Below, in pieces: positions 1-13,800 of a DNA stretch of 64,000 nucleotides; the first letter of the stretch is position 1, and each line of letters starts with the position of its first letter. A program made the translations under genes and the position numbers. Under the pieces are notes generated by a model that was not told the origin of the DNA, did no database searches, and was given only the letters and a program-made list of their open reading frames with translations. Source of the DNA: Trogon surrucura (Eukaryota > Chordata > Aves > Trogoniformes > Trogonidae); contig CM036658.1 of NCBI GenBank assembly GCA_020746105.1, positions 27,739,099 to 27,803,098 on the forward strand, written 5' to 3'.

Positions 1-998
1 CTCCACTGGACTCTCTCCCATAGCTCCCTGTTTCTCTTGAACTGGGGAGCCCAGAACTGGACATGGTGTTCCAGATGCAACTTCACTGGGGCGGAATAGA
101 GGATGAGGATGACCTCCCTTGACCTGCTGGCCACACTCTTAATGCAGCCCAGGATACCGTTGACCCTCTTGGCCAGAAGGGCGCATTGCTGGCTCATGGT
201 TAACTTACTGTCTACCAGAACTCCAGGATCCTTCTCCTCAGGGCTGCTTTCCAGCAGGACTGCTGATAACCTGTATTGATGCATGGGATTGTTCCTCCTG
301 AGACACAGGACCTTGCGTTTGTCCTTGGTGAACCTCATTAAGTTCCTCTGTCCAACTCTCCAGCCTGTCCAGGTCACACTGCATGGCACCACAGCCCTCT
401 GGTGTGTCAGCCACTCATCCCAGTTTAGTATCATCAGCAAGTTTGCTGAGGATGTACTCTGTCCCCTCGTCTAGGTCATGGATGAATATGGTAAATAAGA
501 CTGGACCCAGTACTGACCCCTGGGGAACACCACTGGTTACAGGCCTGTAGCTCGACCCTGCTCCATTGGTCACAACTCTCTGGGCTCTGTCACTCAACCA
601 GCTCTCAACCCACCTCACTGTCCACTCATCTAATCCACACTCCCTGAGTTTCCTAATGAGGATGTTATGGGAGACAGTGTCAAAAGCCTTACTGAAGTCA
701 AGGTAGATGACACCCACTGCTCTTCCCTCATCTAACTGGTCAGTTATGGCATCATAGAGAGCTATTGGATTGGTCAGCGTGATTTCCCCTTGGTAAACCC
801 ATGCTGACCATTCCAAATAACTTTCTGTTCTTCATCAGAACAATTTGTTTCATGACTTTTCCAGGGACAGAGGTGAAAGTAGCCAGCCTGTAGTCATTCT
901 TGCCCTTTTTGAAGACTGGAGTGACACTAACCTTCCTGCAGTCCTCAGGCAGCTCTCCTGTTCTCCTTTCAAAGATGATGGAGAGTGGCCTAGCTCGA
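1..998 (-). mobile_element. CR1 LINE, 5'-truncated, cut by window edge
   Basis: The minus strand encodes CR1 reverse transcriptase pieces: RPLSIIFERRTGELPEDCRK, then in another frame [31 protein letters not shown] and LADDTKLG. The catalytic motifs A (DFSKAFD) and C (ADD) are intact as words, but frameshifts near 795 and a stop at 415 break the ORF. The copy is truncated at its 5' end near 998, and its 3' end lies left of the window. It sits in an MCC intron, antisense to the gene. Confidence 0.93.
415..816 (-). pseudogene. CR1 ORF2 reverse-transcriptase fragment
   Basis: A 133-codon open segment covering RT palm motifs A to C ([29 protein letters not shown]). It continues in a different frame upstream (752-1003) and loses frame downstream, so it is a decayed piece of CR1 ORF2 and not a gene. 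Confidence 0.85.
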
Positions 999-3900
999 GA
1001 CAATTCACCTTACTTACTTACCAGTTCATTTCCTTTCTCAAGGTAGTCGTGCTCTCTCATTGTTTGTGCTTAGTTCTTGTAGTTTTTGAATTCTGTAATA
1101 GCTCTAGACACAGGGTTACAAAGACTGTTCTACACTATTCTGGATCCTTTATCACACAGCAGTAAATAACTCTTTACAATAACATTACTGCAGTAATAAC
1201 TCCTTACCATTCTCTCAATTATTCAGAATATAGGGAGGAACAGCTGAATTTCATTATAAGAATAAAAAAAACACTGTAGGTATATAGGAACATGTGAACT
1301 TCACAGGAAGATTTCAATTTCTCATTTAACAAGGTAGCTTGAAATAAAAATACATGGTGTTCAGATGAATGTTGAGATTACTCATTCTGTTGTGTGATGT
1401 CCTCATCTCACATGTTTTAGTCTTGTATATATTTGTATTCTTCTTACTCAGATTATATAACCTAACAACTAGTTGTGACCATGCACATTTTTGCGATTGA
1501 GGATTTGGCACAATGGAGTTGTGTTTATGCTTACAATTGGATGAATGGATTCCCACTTTAAAGTCTGCCACTCCTTTTAAATTAAAATACTGTATTAGTT
1601 GAGCAAAGATTTTTAGCTCCTGTGAACCTGTTAGACAGGTTTGTCTCTAAGGCTTATTCAGGTGATGACTTGTATTCTTGGTGAAAGATGCCACAGCCTG
1701 TGTTAGTCTCTGCAGGGCCTGAGGCGCTGGGAGATCTCTTACCCAGCACTGCTGGTGGTGGCTCTTTTTGTGTACTCTGACTGAACACTGCAAATTTAAC
1801 ATAAAGGTTTGCACTGGCAGTGTTTCTTGGACTATGAATTTGTGTACATTAATGGGTGGTAGAATTGTGTTGAGGCAATATCCTTGGGTTAAAATATTTT
1901 CTCTTGCCATCTTTCTCACTTTTAATTTTGTGGTTGTTTCCCAGCATCAGGAGGTCACTCACGCTGAGAAATCTGCCAGAAACTTCTCTCCTGACCTTAC
2001 TCAACAGTCACTCATCTTTTGCAGCCTCCCAGTGGATTACCCCTGTGTTGGCTTTCTCAGAGAATTACAGCTCTTAATGGTTTTTGATCAGAACTTAAGT
2101 ATGAAGCTGAAAGAGGAGTGAGGAAGAGGGTGTATGATATTTATCTTGAAATGTTTGTGTGACTGACGTGCAAATAAGTTCTGAGAGCTGAATTTGTACA
2201 CCTTGGAAAGAAATAGGAACTGGTGGCAGATCATAGTTCTGCGACTCAAGGGACAGAGAAACGAAAGAGAATGCTGAACTGGTTTAGTATCCCAGAAGAA
2301 AATTTCGGTAATGGCTACTGAAAGATGCATTTATTTCTTTTCCCTTTTAAGCTTTGAGATTAACATTCCATAGTAATGAGCAATCCTGTGTAACCAGAAG
2401 AATTTTCTGTTTCTGCATTTTGGGATTCATACTGAACTATGTTTCTATTGTTTGGACACTTTTTACATTTTTTTGGTTGAGACTTGTCCTGCCTTACTAG
2501 AATTTGTGAGACGTCACTCTGTACTCACCTCCAAGGCACAGCAATCCCTCTTAGCATTATCTCCTCTCTTCCACAGAGCTTTCCTTTCTGCCTTTTCCGG
2601 TTACTTTTTCCCGAGATAATCCAAAAACCCTTTTAAAAAATCAAATGTGACACTGTTGTCTTATATTGCAAGGCTGCTGGTTGTTTGCAAAGTATGTCTG
2701 TCGCTAAGTGATGGTTATCCTGAAAAATGAAGACTGAGAAATGACTGGAGAAAACAGAAAGCAAGTCTAGTAATGTGTCTCAGGTCCATTAACAAGAGTC
2801 CATATATCTTCAGTCAAGATAAACAAATTCTGCTTTTCAGTGCACAGCTTAGAAAGACAAAAATTGTTGTGATAGGGGTTTTATTTATTGTCTGAAAATA
2901 ATTATTACAGACTCCATCTGAAACATCCATTTGGTTTAAAAGAAAAGAAAGAGTGCACATAATTGATTGATCTGGATAGTGCTTAGGTAGCATTTGCAAG
3001 TATCAATGTGTGTCAGGGAAAATGTAAGTTGAGAAAGACAGAATAAGCAACTCTTTATTGTACTTAAATCTGTTCTAAAGCTTTTGTTAAACATTCTATC
3101 TGTGTTCTTTCCTCACTCGAAATCTGTGAGAGTTCTTCAGCAAGATGCCATGTTAAGATACAGAAACATGAGTAGGAAGTTGTGGAATGATCCTGCAATA
3201 GTCATTACATTAGCCATGTAAAACCGTGTCAGTTGCCAACATGAAATCTTAAAAGCTGGGTGAACATTATCAGTCCTCTAAAATGTGACCCTTTATTCTA
3301 CCCTTCTCTGTGAAAATAAGGTCTGTTTGTCTCAGGGTAGATGAAAGTGTTTTTAAATCTGGCTGGATTAAAAAACTATTTTAGAAGCCTGTAGAAGGGT
3401 GCTCTAATGTTTGGGCTACCTTTCAATGTGTGTGTTGATGGACCTTTTTATATTGCAATAAATTTTCTTTAAAACTTTAAAGAAAAATGTTAATGAGGCT
3501 CACCCTAAATTTCAGTTTTCAAGCAGCCTGTTATGTAGATGGTGATCTCAAGCTGTGAATGTGAAGGGCCAAAAAACACGAGGACAAACTATGAAAATTC
3601 TGGCATACCTGCTAATTTGTGTATAGTTTTCATGTTTATGATACAAAGAGTTGAGGGAGTTACTTCTGTATAGAGTGTTTACTTGATCTGAAAAAACAAG
3701 TTTTGATTCAGCTGTGTTAGAGGACCTCATATATTACTATAAATTCTAGCATTTAGAAATGCTGCTGGGATCTTACATTGCAGGTCTTCAATTAATAAAT
3801 GTGGGTTTTATACTGTCAGTTGACTTGTGAGTTTTCTTTTATCGACAGCGGAATACTTACTGTTCTCTGTTTGCAAGGAGGTTTGACTGTTCACTGCAGG

Positions 3901-4684
3901 TGACCAGAATAAAAATGTTGGAAGTCCTGCTCTTTCCAGCCCCTACCAAGGATAACTTCAAGCAGCATGCAGTGTTGGATCGTAGTTGCAGTAGATTTTG
4001 ATTGTTTGCTGTAATTGAAGTAGAGTGTTTGCCGGCATGAAGAGTAAGACAGAAAGGCTAGATTTAAAATTCTGTTGGAGAGAAAAAGCAGAATTTCATG
4101 ATACATAAAAACCCAAGCAGTTATGTAGCCTTTTAATTTCTCAGATAATAAGAATTTTATTGTGGTGGATTAAAATAATTAAAATATGCTATATTATCTT
4201 TAAAAGCTAGTAAAAACAAGTGCTCATACTAGAGAAGAAGTCATAACCGCAAAGTGTGGCTGTTTTTCTTCATAATAATGTGGTTTCTGCCTTAGGACAT
4301 GTTCTAATTCAGACCACATTGGAAAGATCCTTGAAGATTCTTGACACATCATGAATCTCACAGACTAAGAGATGAAATATTTATAACTATTTTAAGTTGA
4401 AAATGATGTTTTTTGTTCAAGCAGGAAGGGCAACTTCTGCCTTTTAGAAAAAATTTTAGAAAAAAAGAATTAAAAAGTACACTGCATAGTCTTTCAGTTC
4501 CTAAAATCTTGTAATTATGTACCTTTGTGTGCATGTCAATTTTTTTGCATCTGTCCTTTTCTCTTGCTAAGGCAATGTTGGTTTGATGAGTAAGAAAACC
4601 ATTAATGATGTGCCATTTTCCTTCTATCTGATCTCTGTGCGATTACCTGTAAGACCCATTCTGTTCTTCGCTTCTCTGCTTCAG
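999..4684. other. MCC intron upstream of exon a
   Basis: AT-rich intronic DNA between the CR1 fragment and exon a. Small ORFs on both strands have no recognisable similarity. The last ~100 bases before exon a are open in frame with it from an ATG at 4583. Confidence 0.8.
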
Positions 4685-4827
4685 TGTGAACAATCCCACC
4701 TAATGAGAGAGCATGAAGACGTGCAGGAGCGAACAACACTACGCTATGAGGAACGAATCACAGAGCTGCACAGCATCATCGCTGAATTAAATAAGAAAAT
4801 TAATCGTCTACAGGGAACAACAATAAG
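4685..4827 (+). CDS. MCC: MCC coding exon a
   Basis: The exon encodes [20 protein letters not shown] followed by a coiled-coil stretch ending LQGTTI, with the first two bases of an Arg codon left over. The acceptor is the pyrimidine-rich ctctgcttcag and the donor is ataag|gtacag. Length is 143 nt, entering at phase 0 and leaving at phase 2. The reading frame stays open into the upstream intron back to an ATG at 4583, but those 34 codons do not resemble MCC and I treat them as intron. This corresponds to the region right after the N-terminal segment of the short human isoform. Confidence 0.96.
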
Positions 4828-7800
4828 GTACAGCAACTTTGTGGAAGTTCTGGGCCAATGCAACAATTGTGCAAAACGTGCTGTGATTTATACTCAATAT
4901 AGTTTGATGATGACTTTAAGGTAGTTAGGCTTGTTGACAGGTGCTGAGAGGCTGGCCTTAATTAAGGTATGCGTTCTTCAGAGTATCATCCCAAGGTTCA
5001 AAAGTGCTACATTCTTTGTAGCAAAGTCACACTTTGCAAAGCCTAGTGAGCACTGGAAAGAACTGCACTATGCTATCTAAATATTCCTTTAGCATATAAC
5101 ATATGTGCCAGGGTACCAGATAAGCAATAGCAGTGGTTGATAAAGGAAGATGTAGCCACCCAGCCTGCATCTCTGCTTATAACTTTACTTTGTGGCATTC
5201 TATAGATGGCCTAAGACACATCTCACTTGTGGTGAGAAAAATGACTCAAATGCATTTCAGTAGGTTTTGCATCTACGTAATGCTAGTGCCTGTCACAGAA
5301 CACAGTGGTACAAATCATGTTGTTGCTGTCCTTGGAGCAGGGAAGTTTTAGATTATTACTCTCGGTCACTACTTGTTACTGTGTTAAAATAAACTTGACA
5401 TTTGGCTACAGGAGAAATAGTCTTTTCCTCACTTGCTTTTACCCGTCAGTCTCAACCTAGAGAAGGTTGGGCTATAATGAGGAGTGTGTTTCTATAAGTT
5501 CAGCTTGTGACAGTGCAGCTAAACTACTAGAATCTTCAGATTAGATTTGACGCTGTTGTAGATAACATTGACATGGTGCTCTACCCGTTTTCAGTTTTCC
5601 TTGCCTATTAGCTGCAAGTGTTTTGGTAACTGCTTTATTTGTTCTTCCTTGTAAATGTTTCTTCTACAACAAGGCGATGTTGTTACAACTACTCACTTAA
5701 CTTTTCATGAAAATATTTATATGCAGAAGGAAAAAGATTTGGTGTACCATAAATAAGAGGAAGTATAATCACACATATATACTGCTAGTGATACAATCAC
5801 ATTATGGTAATGATGTTTAAGAATATAAATACTGCCAACTCTGAGATGACCATAATTAGTGGTAATCATAGTGAGATTTTTCAAGTAAGTATTTTCTAAA
5901 ATCTTTTCCCAGAAAAAATGTCTGTCTTCCTTGTTCATTCATGCTTGATACCTCTGCAGACAAAATTCCCATTCGTCTTGTTTCGAGTCAGGATGATAGT
6001 GACTGCCTCTCCCACCCTCCTTTCAGGCAAAGCTCTACCAGTTGAAAAGATTGTTTGAAGAGCGAAATCTGAGAAGCATGAGAGCTGCATTAATTTATTT
6101 TTTTTTTCTTGAATGGCAGAAGAACTCTATGACATTTAAGAAAAATATTACATAGAATTCATAAAAATAATTTGTTTGAAGTCCCTGTGGCAAGCTAATG
6201 CCAGTGGTGTTCAATTAGAAAGTACTGGAATTGGGTGGGTGCTGTGAATGTTTAAGCATGTCCATAAGCAAATCAGCTGTGGCATGCATAGGAAAGTGAG
6301 GCTTAAGAACTGAATTTAGTGGAAAGCATATTGGCTTCTCATGGGGAGTGCAGGTTTTTTGCCCCTTTGAGAGGTGCAAGCTTTTGAAGGCACTGGAACA
6401 GTACTGCTATGCCCCACCTGTTTGGTCCTACCATATGAGAGCTTGTTTTGCTCAGGCAGCTAGGATGCCTCCTCTGTTTTTGTTCCAGTTTTATTAATAA
6501 AAATGTTCCTTGAGTTAGTGGATTTTTGTTTCCTTTAATGATTGGAATAGCTTGTTTTCTTTGGCTAACCAGTAATTCGGTGCTGAAGAACAGAGGTGTA
6601 ATACTCCTCTAAAAATGACAAGCAGAGGTAGAATTGGAGGGATTCCATAGGGTTTATAGAGACAACCGAAAGAAGAAAAATGATACTTCCTGCTCTGAGT
6701 TTCTGTAAATCCACTCTGGGATCTACTTGCCTCGCTCTTGAGAAGCTGTTCCATCCCACAGAGCAAGGGTGGTGAAATTGCTGTCCTGGCTGGGACAGGT
6801 GTGACTCACAGCACTCCGCCCTTGGCTGTAGAGACTGTGAGCCTGGGAGCTGGAACAAAACAGTCCTGAGAGAAAGTGTTCTGGGAGCAGGGCCTTGGCA
6901 TCTATACTTTCCTCTAAACTAGAACACGAGATGGATTTTAGTTTTGATTTGACCAGTGGGATACCTGCAAGTAATACGGAGTGGAGGCTTTACTTGTGCT
7001 GTCACAAAATTTAGGCTGTATTTCTGGAAATGGTTTTCTTGCGTTTTCATTAGTTGCATAGCAGATGTTCTTCCAGTGCTGGCACAGAGATTGTTCAGTA
7101 TTTTCACATATTGTTCTTAGGCTGTAAAAGTAAACTAATGTGTAGCTTGATGCCTTGCTGCTTTGTGACATCTTCATGGTTCCATCTAAAGCTCAAAATT
7201 ATTCGATAAACAGCTTGAAAAATAGAGTTTCATAGAGGGTATATGACTATCCTCCATAAACTGTATTATCTTTAAGTTTGCTACTCTTTGTTTGACTCTG
7301 AGTCATACCCTCAGAAAGTAGGGCAGAATGTAAGCAGAAAGATTGTTTAAGTCTGAATAAGGTATTGTAACAGTTTGAGGAGTGTTGGCAGGCAGTATAA
7401 GCTGTTCATATTCTCCATTCCAAGAATTTTTCTCTGTTTTTTGTGGTGTTTTTTTCTTTTTTGCCCTTACAATGCGAGGGGTTTTACATAGCATGAAGTG
7501 TAATGTTTTTTCTCTTGTGGTTTAGTACTGCTAGCTCTAGAAGAAAGCTTAACTCACATGTCAATGCTCGTGCCTCTTTCCAGGTGTATCTGATACACTG
7601 ATCTTAATAAAAGTAATCTTACAGGAGTATTTTTAGACGTTTCCAGGATTGTTCTGTGTTTGCTAGTCATTTGTTGAGTACAATAACTACCATGCGTGTG
7701 GCCACACGAAGTTAGCTGCTGCTTTTGCGTTGTATTCTTCCAGCATTCCCTAAGGAAAATGAGGTCACCATGGTTGTGGGAGAAAGCCAACATTTGTCTG

Positions 7801-10800
7801 CAGTTGTCTCATCTTCTTGCTGCTACTCTGGACAGCCCAGCTGGTTTGGAAGGCCAAGCTCACCCAAAAAAAAAAGCTGAAGTGCGTCTGTAACTGATTT
7901 GATATTAAGGCTACAAGCAGTTGCCTATACTCACACTGTGCAACTAGATCCGCAGCTTGCTTGCCTTGCCCTTCATGTTTTACAGTGCTGAATTTACCCA
8001 CTACCAGCTCAAGAAGGTAGCAGTTTGGGAGTAAGAAGATACTAAAAAAGTAGTGCTCTAGGATGAGGATGTTGGTTTTTTTTTCATTTGAGCAGTCTGG
8101 AGACATAACCCTTGAGTCTGTTTTTGTCTTGGAAAATCACAACTGTGTGGCAGTACCTCAGTGTACTTGTCTACGTTATTAGGGAGACAGTGGGAAGAGA
8201 TGGCTAGTATCTTGCTTAAGTTAGTTGTAAAACTCAAGTCACAGGCTTTTGTCAAACTGCAATACTCTTGGGCAGAAGAGCCCGTGATGATTGTGCAGAG
8301 CACATGTTGTTGGCCTCTTTTAGAGTGAACACCTTTTGCTGAGTGATGCTAGCTTGGGATTTCTGTTACCATGGCAGCTGGATGCTGGTGGCAGTGTTAC
8401 CCCTACTTCTGCTGTTTCAATTTGTAGAACACATTTTTTTTGCCTTGCAAAGGTTCTCTGTACTTTGATAGAGTGTATGCCTACTCCCAGTTTCTCTCCC
8501 AAGTGTCTACAACTTAGGAGACAGCAAAGCCAATTAAATGCATCTTCCTGATTGTAGACTTATATTCTAAGTACTTGGACATGAAGGATACTTAAAAGCA
8601 CTTTAGAAGAGCCTATATGAAAGAGTGTGGCAATCTTTTTAGTAAGGCCTGTGTTAACAGGACAAGGGACAATGATTTTGAACTGAAAGAGGGTAGATTT
8701 AGACTGGAAGAAGTTTTTTACAATGAAGATGGCAAAACAGAGCAGGTTGCACAGGAAGGTGGTGAAGGCTTCATCCATGGGGTCGGGCCTGATGGGGCTC
8801 TGAGCAACTTGATCTAAAGATGTTCCTGCTCACTGCAGGCGTGTTGTACTAGACGACCTTTAAAGGTCCCTTCCAACCCAACACATTCTGTGTTTCTGCG
8901 ATACATCTGATAACTCTGAAACACAGAAAGGATTTACAAATTACACAGTAGTGTACTAGAATTACACTATCATGTAATTTGCAAATTGTAAAAGTCAACA
9001 TGGAAGTCATAGAGTCGCTCTTTTTTCTTAATCATGTCTTTGTCTGGCAAAATCATCTGTATTTTGGTTGTGTAGAAACAACTTGGATCTACAACTGACA
9101 GTCTTGTATGTCTGTCTTGGTTTGACACCCAGCCAGCAACAAAGAATCACAGAAACACTCACTTCTACCCCCCTCCTTTTCTGGTGAGGAGGAGAATATT
9201 CAAAAAAAGGCTTGAGGGTCCAGATTAAAGAGAGGGAGGACTCACCACTTACAGTCACTGACAAAGAACAGAGTAGAATTCAGAAGAAAGCATCAATTTA
9301 CTTTAGACAATAGAGGCATTACCAGTTTAACCAATCAAGTAGATCAGAGTAGGATAGTCAGAAAATATATACGACCAGATCTTAAAGACACCTTCCCCTA
9401 CCCCTCCCTTCTTCCCGACTATCTCCTCGCCCTCAGCAGCACAGAGGGGCAGGGGATGGTAGTTGCTGTCTGTCTGTCCACTACACATCATCCATGGGCT
9501 TCTGCCTTCTTGCGCTGAGGACTCCTTGCAGTCTTCCCCTGCTGCCATGTGGTGTCCCTCTCTTGGGAGACAGTCCTTCCTGAACTTCTCCAGTATGAGT
9601 CCTTCCCGCAAACGTAGGTTCTTCCTGTGGGCTGCAGCCCTCCCAGTGACGGGCCATTCCAGCGCACACTTTCCTTGGAGTCATGGCAGGCTTCGGGCAT
9701 GTCTTCTGCTCTGACATGTTCCCTCCACGTGCTGCTGCATCCTGGATCCTTCACCACCGTTAATCTCCTTGGGTTGGAAGACCTTATCCTGCCATCTCAT
9801 GATGGGCCTCAGGGAAATCTCTGCTTCAGTGCCCTTCTCCCCCTCCTTCCTCACTGCCCTTGGGGACCATGTGGTTGCTCACCTCACCTCGCTCTCCTCT
9901 CCAACACAAAGCTCCCAACACAAAAGACAAGAAAAAGGGGCTGGCCAAACAGGTTTTCTCTCTTAAATACATTGATTGCAGAGGCACTGACTGGCCTGAC
10001 CTTGGCCAGAGGCATGTCAAACTTTAACCTTGGGTTGGGGAAGGCTCTGGAAGGTTTATGAGGAGCCACCACCACAGACCTCCCTGCACTACCAAAAAAG
10101 CTTGCCAGACACAAACCTGTCACAATGTCAAATTCAGGTTCAGCAAAAGGAAGATGGAAGAAATCAAATTGCTATTAGTTCTAAACCACTGATTGGCTGG
10201 GTACATCTGCACAAATCTAAAAATAGTAAGTGAATTTAACAATACCAAACAAAAATACACTCCACTGAATACTGGTGCATGCTAAGGATAATTTGAAACA
10301 GTTGTTAAGAAGCTCGTAAGCCATTGCTGTGAAACCACTCATTCAGAATAATGGCTTTTAACCTGAAATATACTCAGAAAGTAGGTTGTGTTGAATTTAA
10401 TGAGGAAGAGTGAATAAACTACAACATGACAAGAAATAACACATGGCACTTACGGTCATGTTTTCATAATGACCTGAAGGTTTGATTTTAGCTTCTAAAT
10501 ACGTGCTACATGGAGGCTACTTGGATTCGATTCAAATGGCAGCCATGGGTGTGATAGTGTTGGCTTTAGCGTATGATGCCCAGCTCCAGCTGCCTTTAGT
10601 GGTTAGTTCCCGTGTTGTCTGAAGTGTGTCACTGTTTGTTGACAAATGAACTAATTCAGAGGGACCTCGGGAGTATGTATGCAGGGAGCAGTCAGTCTCA
10701 GGGTTGCAGTGCAGATGCACCTGTACTGTTTTCCATCTGAGGATCTTAGAATGCTTTCAAAAATCCTAATAAGTTAAATGACTGTTAAAAAAACACTGGC

Positions 10801-13800
10801 ACCTAAAGCGTGAAACTATGGACTGCTTGCAGCCATGAAGAGAATGTACAGCATTGTGACAGAACACCTTTCGGTGGTGTGAAAGGATGCTGCAAGTGTG
10901 CTGTTTTGCTCACTGTTTGATCAGGGATTTTTTCAGTGTCCGTGGGGTAGTTGTGATCCCTGGTTGCATCCAAACATGAGGAAAGCAAGTAAGTGGACAC
11001 ATACCTGTAAACCATACTTGTTGTTTTTTTTTTCTCCATCATTAATCCTAGGCCACTCCATATTTAGGACAGCTTGATCTGATCTTAACTGCCTTCAGCT
11101 CACCATGACATTCCAGCAACTGGGAACCATCAGGACCCCTAGGAGAACAAACACCTGCTTTCTCCAGCCAGACCCTAGATGGTGGCAGCAACAAGGAAGT
11201 TGTAAAGCCTCCACCTTCAGGATGATGTGGCAGGAGTTCTGTGGCTAGTCATCATCAGCTGTTGATCACCTTGTATTTCCAGTGCTGCTGAGGGACTCCC
11301 CTGCTTTGGGAGCAAAGGGAATCTCAGATAGTGTCTTCTGTTACTGCCAACTTCAGTTTTAAAGGCAAAATTTATATTTGTGGTGCATCATTCCCCTCAA
11401 ATCCCCTCTTGTGTTTTTAGCCTCAGTCCATCCCCTGTGAGACTGGTGGTGGAGAGAACAATTGACATTGCTGTTGCTTTACCAGAAATGGATTTCTGAT
11501 CTTTCTGGTCAGGTCTTAGAAACAGAAACTGACTTCTGGCTTGAGCTATCAGAAGGGTGTGAGTCCTACCACAACATACTTTTCAACTGCTCCAAGATAC
11601 TGAGGGTGCTTAAACTGAAAAGAACCAGCACTAGTGCTAGCTAGATGAAGCTGTGTTGAATTTTGAACAGAAAATCTATACAACATAAGACGAAAGAAGA
11701 GTGGTGAGAAATTATTATTGTGTGGCATTGTTTTATGATCAGCACAGCCTCTTGTAGAGCCATTTGTAGAGGTAATTCAGGTTTTAAAAATGCAGGACTG
11801 ATATTTTTTCATAAATGAAAAAAAAATTACCTTTGGATCAAAAAAGTGGAACTGTTTGAGTATTTGGTAATTGTTTTCGTCTAAAGCTTGTTACTACTGG
11901 CTTGTACTGTGGCTAATAATAAAGAAGTTAATGGAACATTATCTCGTGCTTACGTATCTTCATAGTACTATTTGAATTCCTGCTATTTGTGATTTAGTTC
12001 TCACACTATCTTAAGTGTGTGTTGCAAGGTACCTTAAAGACCTTTCTTTGATCTCACTTCTAACCAGCTGACCTGCGTTTTTGTAATAGTCACCAAGTGC
12101 TTCTGATAAAATCAGACTTTCTTTGCACTGAAGCAAGTGTAAGGGACAGAAGAACATAGCAGTTCCTGTAGAAATTACATCTTGGTGCCTTGGGAAACTC
12201 TGGCGAGCAGGCTGAAATTCCTTTTCTGAGTTGCCCTGGTTCTTCGACACCTTTACTATTTTGACATCAGACTTCTTTGTTCCCTGTGTGTATGGGCCAT
12301 CTTCTCTATTATTTTGCCTGGCACATCCAGACACATCTCCAGGCTAAATCCTGCCATAGTTCTGCAAGAAACACTCATCACCATGTAGCATGCGCACAGC
12401 AGACGTTACAGCTGTCCCTCTAAGATGCAGATCCCCAGATACCTCTTTGCTATTTCTTGTTGTTTCCAAATCCAGACAGTTCCATTCTCACACTTCTCTG
12501 CTGAATCTGCAGCAAAACAAATCTCTGCATTTGATTTACAGTGTGACAAAATGATGGTTCTCTGTGTACTTATCAGAGGTACTCTGCACCTGGATAAGCT
12601 GTTGTTCTCATGTTAAAAATATATACTTTAATGTCAAAACAGACACTATGGAAGTAAAAAAAAAAATAATTCTGAGTCAAATCACTAAGCTGATCAAAAG
12701 AAAAAATGTTTACAAATGTTCTCAGGCAAAGCTATTATTCATTTACTTATCTTCTTTCCTGGTGCTTTGAACTCTTCATGTGGAGACAGGAGGGAAAAGC
12801 CCTAATTTTTTAAGCTCATTAGCTTTAGCTAAAGTATTCTGTGACCTCAGTTATTTTAGTAGAACCAGCTTGACAAATAAGTTAAAACCTAGGTAATTGA
12901 AGCTTTTTATGTTCCACTAACTCCAGCAGTTCAGCGCTATAATGACTTATCTGTTGTCTTCCTTCTGGTAAAAGAAAAAGAAAAACCTCCCTGTCCCCAA
13001 GAGCATTTTGATACACATATGCAGGTATGTTCATGTGCATGCTTACTCTGCACAAAAGCCAGTGGCATCCTCAAACTGCGAAAGAGTCCAAAATCGGTTA
13101 TGGCTAATCTACTTTGGGATCAAATGCCACTTGCACTGATTAAGAATTGTCAGTTGGGAAGTTGCTGGAGAGCTGAGTACGTCCTTCTTGCACACTGGCT
13201 GCTGCAAGTGGGTTTTACAGGCAAAGCACAGCTGCTTTGCAGTAAAGGGTGTAAAACCTTTTTCTACTGTCTGGACAGAACACATCTGTGTGGATTGTAT
13301 CCTGCAGCTCAGCCTACAGGTCTGAAACAAGTGTCATGGAGATATGTATTTCCTCAGAGGATTTTATTTCTGCCTTTGCTCTCTCTCCCAGGGAGGAAGA
13401 TGAGTATTCAGAGCTGCGGTCAGAACTTAGCCAAAGCCAGCAAGAGGTTAATGAAGACTCGCGCAGTATGGACCAGAATTCTGTCTCGGTGCCGGAGAAT
13501 CAGTCCACCATGGTCACTGCAGACGTGGGTGAGTTATGCTTCTTAGTAATAAATATGATGCCTTTTTCACAGCAGAAAGGTATCGTAGCCCTTGAAAAGC
13601 AAATCCAAACATTTGGTGAGGAAATATAGGCTGTGTTAATCACAACCAGTACTGGACTTCTCTGTGACCATGAACCTATATGTGAAGGAACCTCCATGCC
13701 TTGACATAGAACAGCTATGTAGTCTAACAGCTACAGAACCTGAAATTAAAGGAGAACTCATGACTTTTGGGAAACGAGGAGGTAAAAATCTATTCAGATA

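Larger units (their letters stand above)
4828..13391. other. MCC intron a-b (8.6 kb)
   Basis: Contains a short plus-strand CR1 tail (8630-8904) and the minus-strand solo LTR (9113-10124). The remainder (4828-8629 and 10130-13391) is unannotatable intron sequence with only short ORFs. Confidence 0.85.

Noticed and set aside
283..474. Plus-strand ORF over the first CR1
   Set aside because: It is the antisense shadow of CR1 ORF2.
9327..10123. Several overlapping ORFs on both strands
   Set aside because: All lie within the solo LTR, whose G-rich body has few stops. None resembles a retroviral or host protein.
13019..13546. 175-codon plus-strand ORF
   Set aside because: It overlaps MCC exon b in a different frame and has no recognisable domain. 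The exon's own frame gives the conserved protein.
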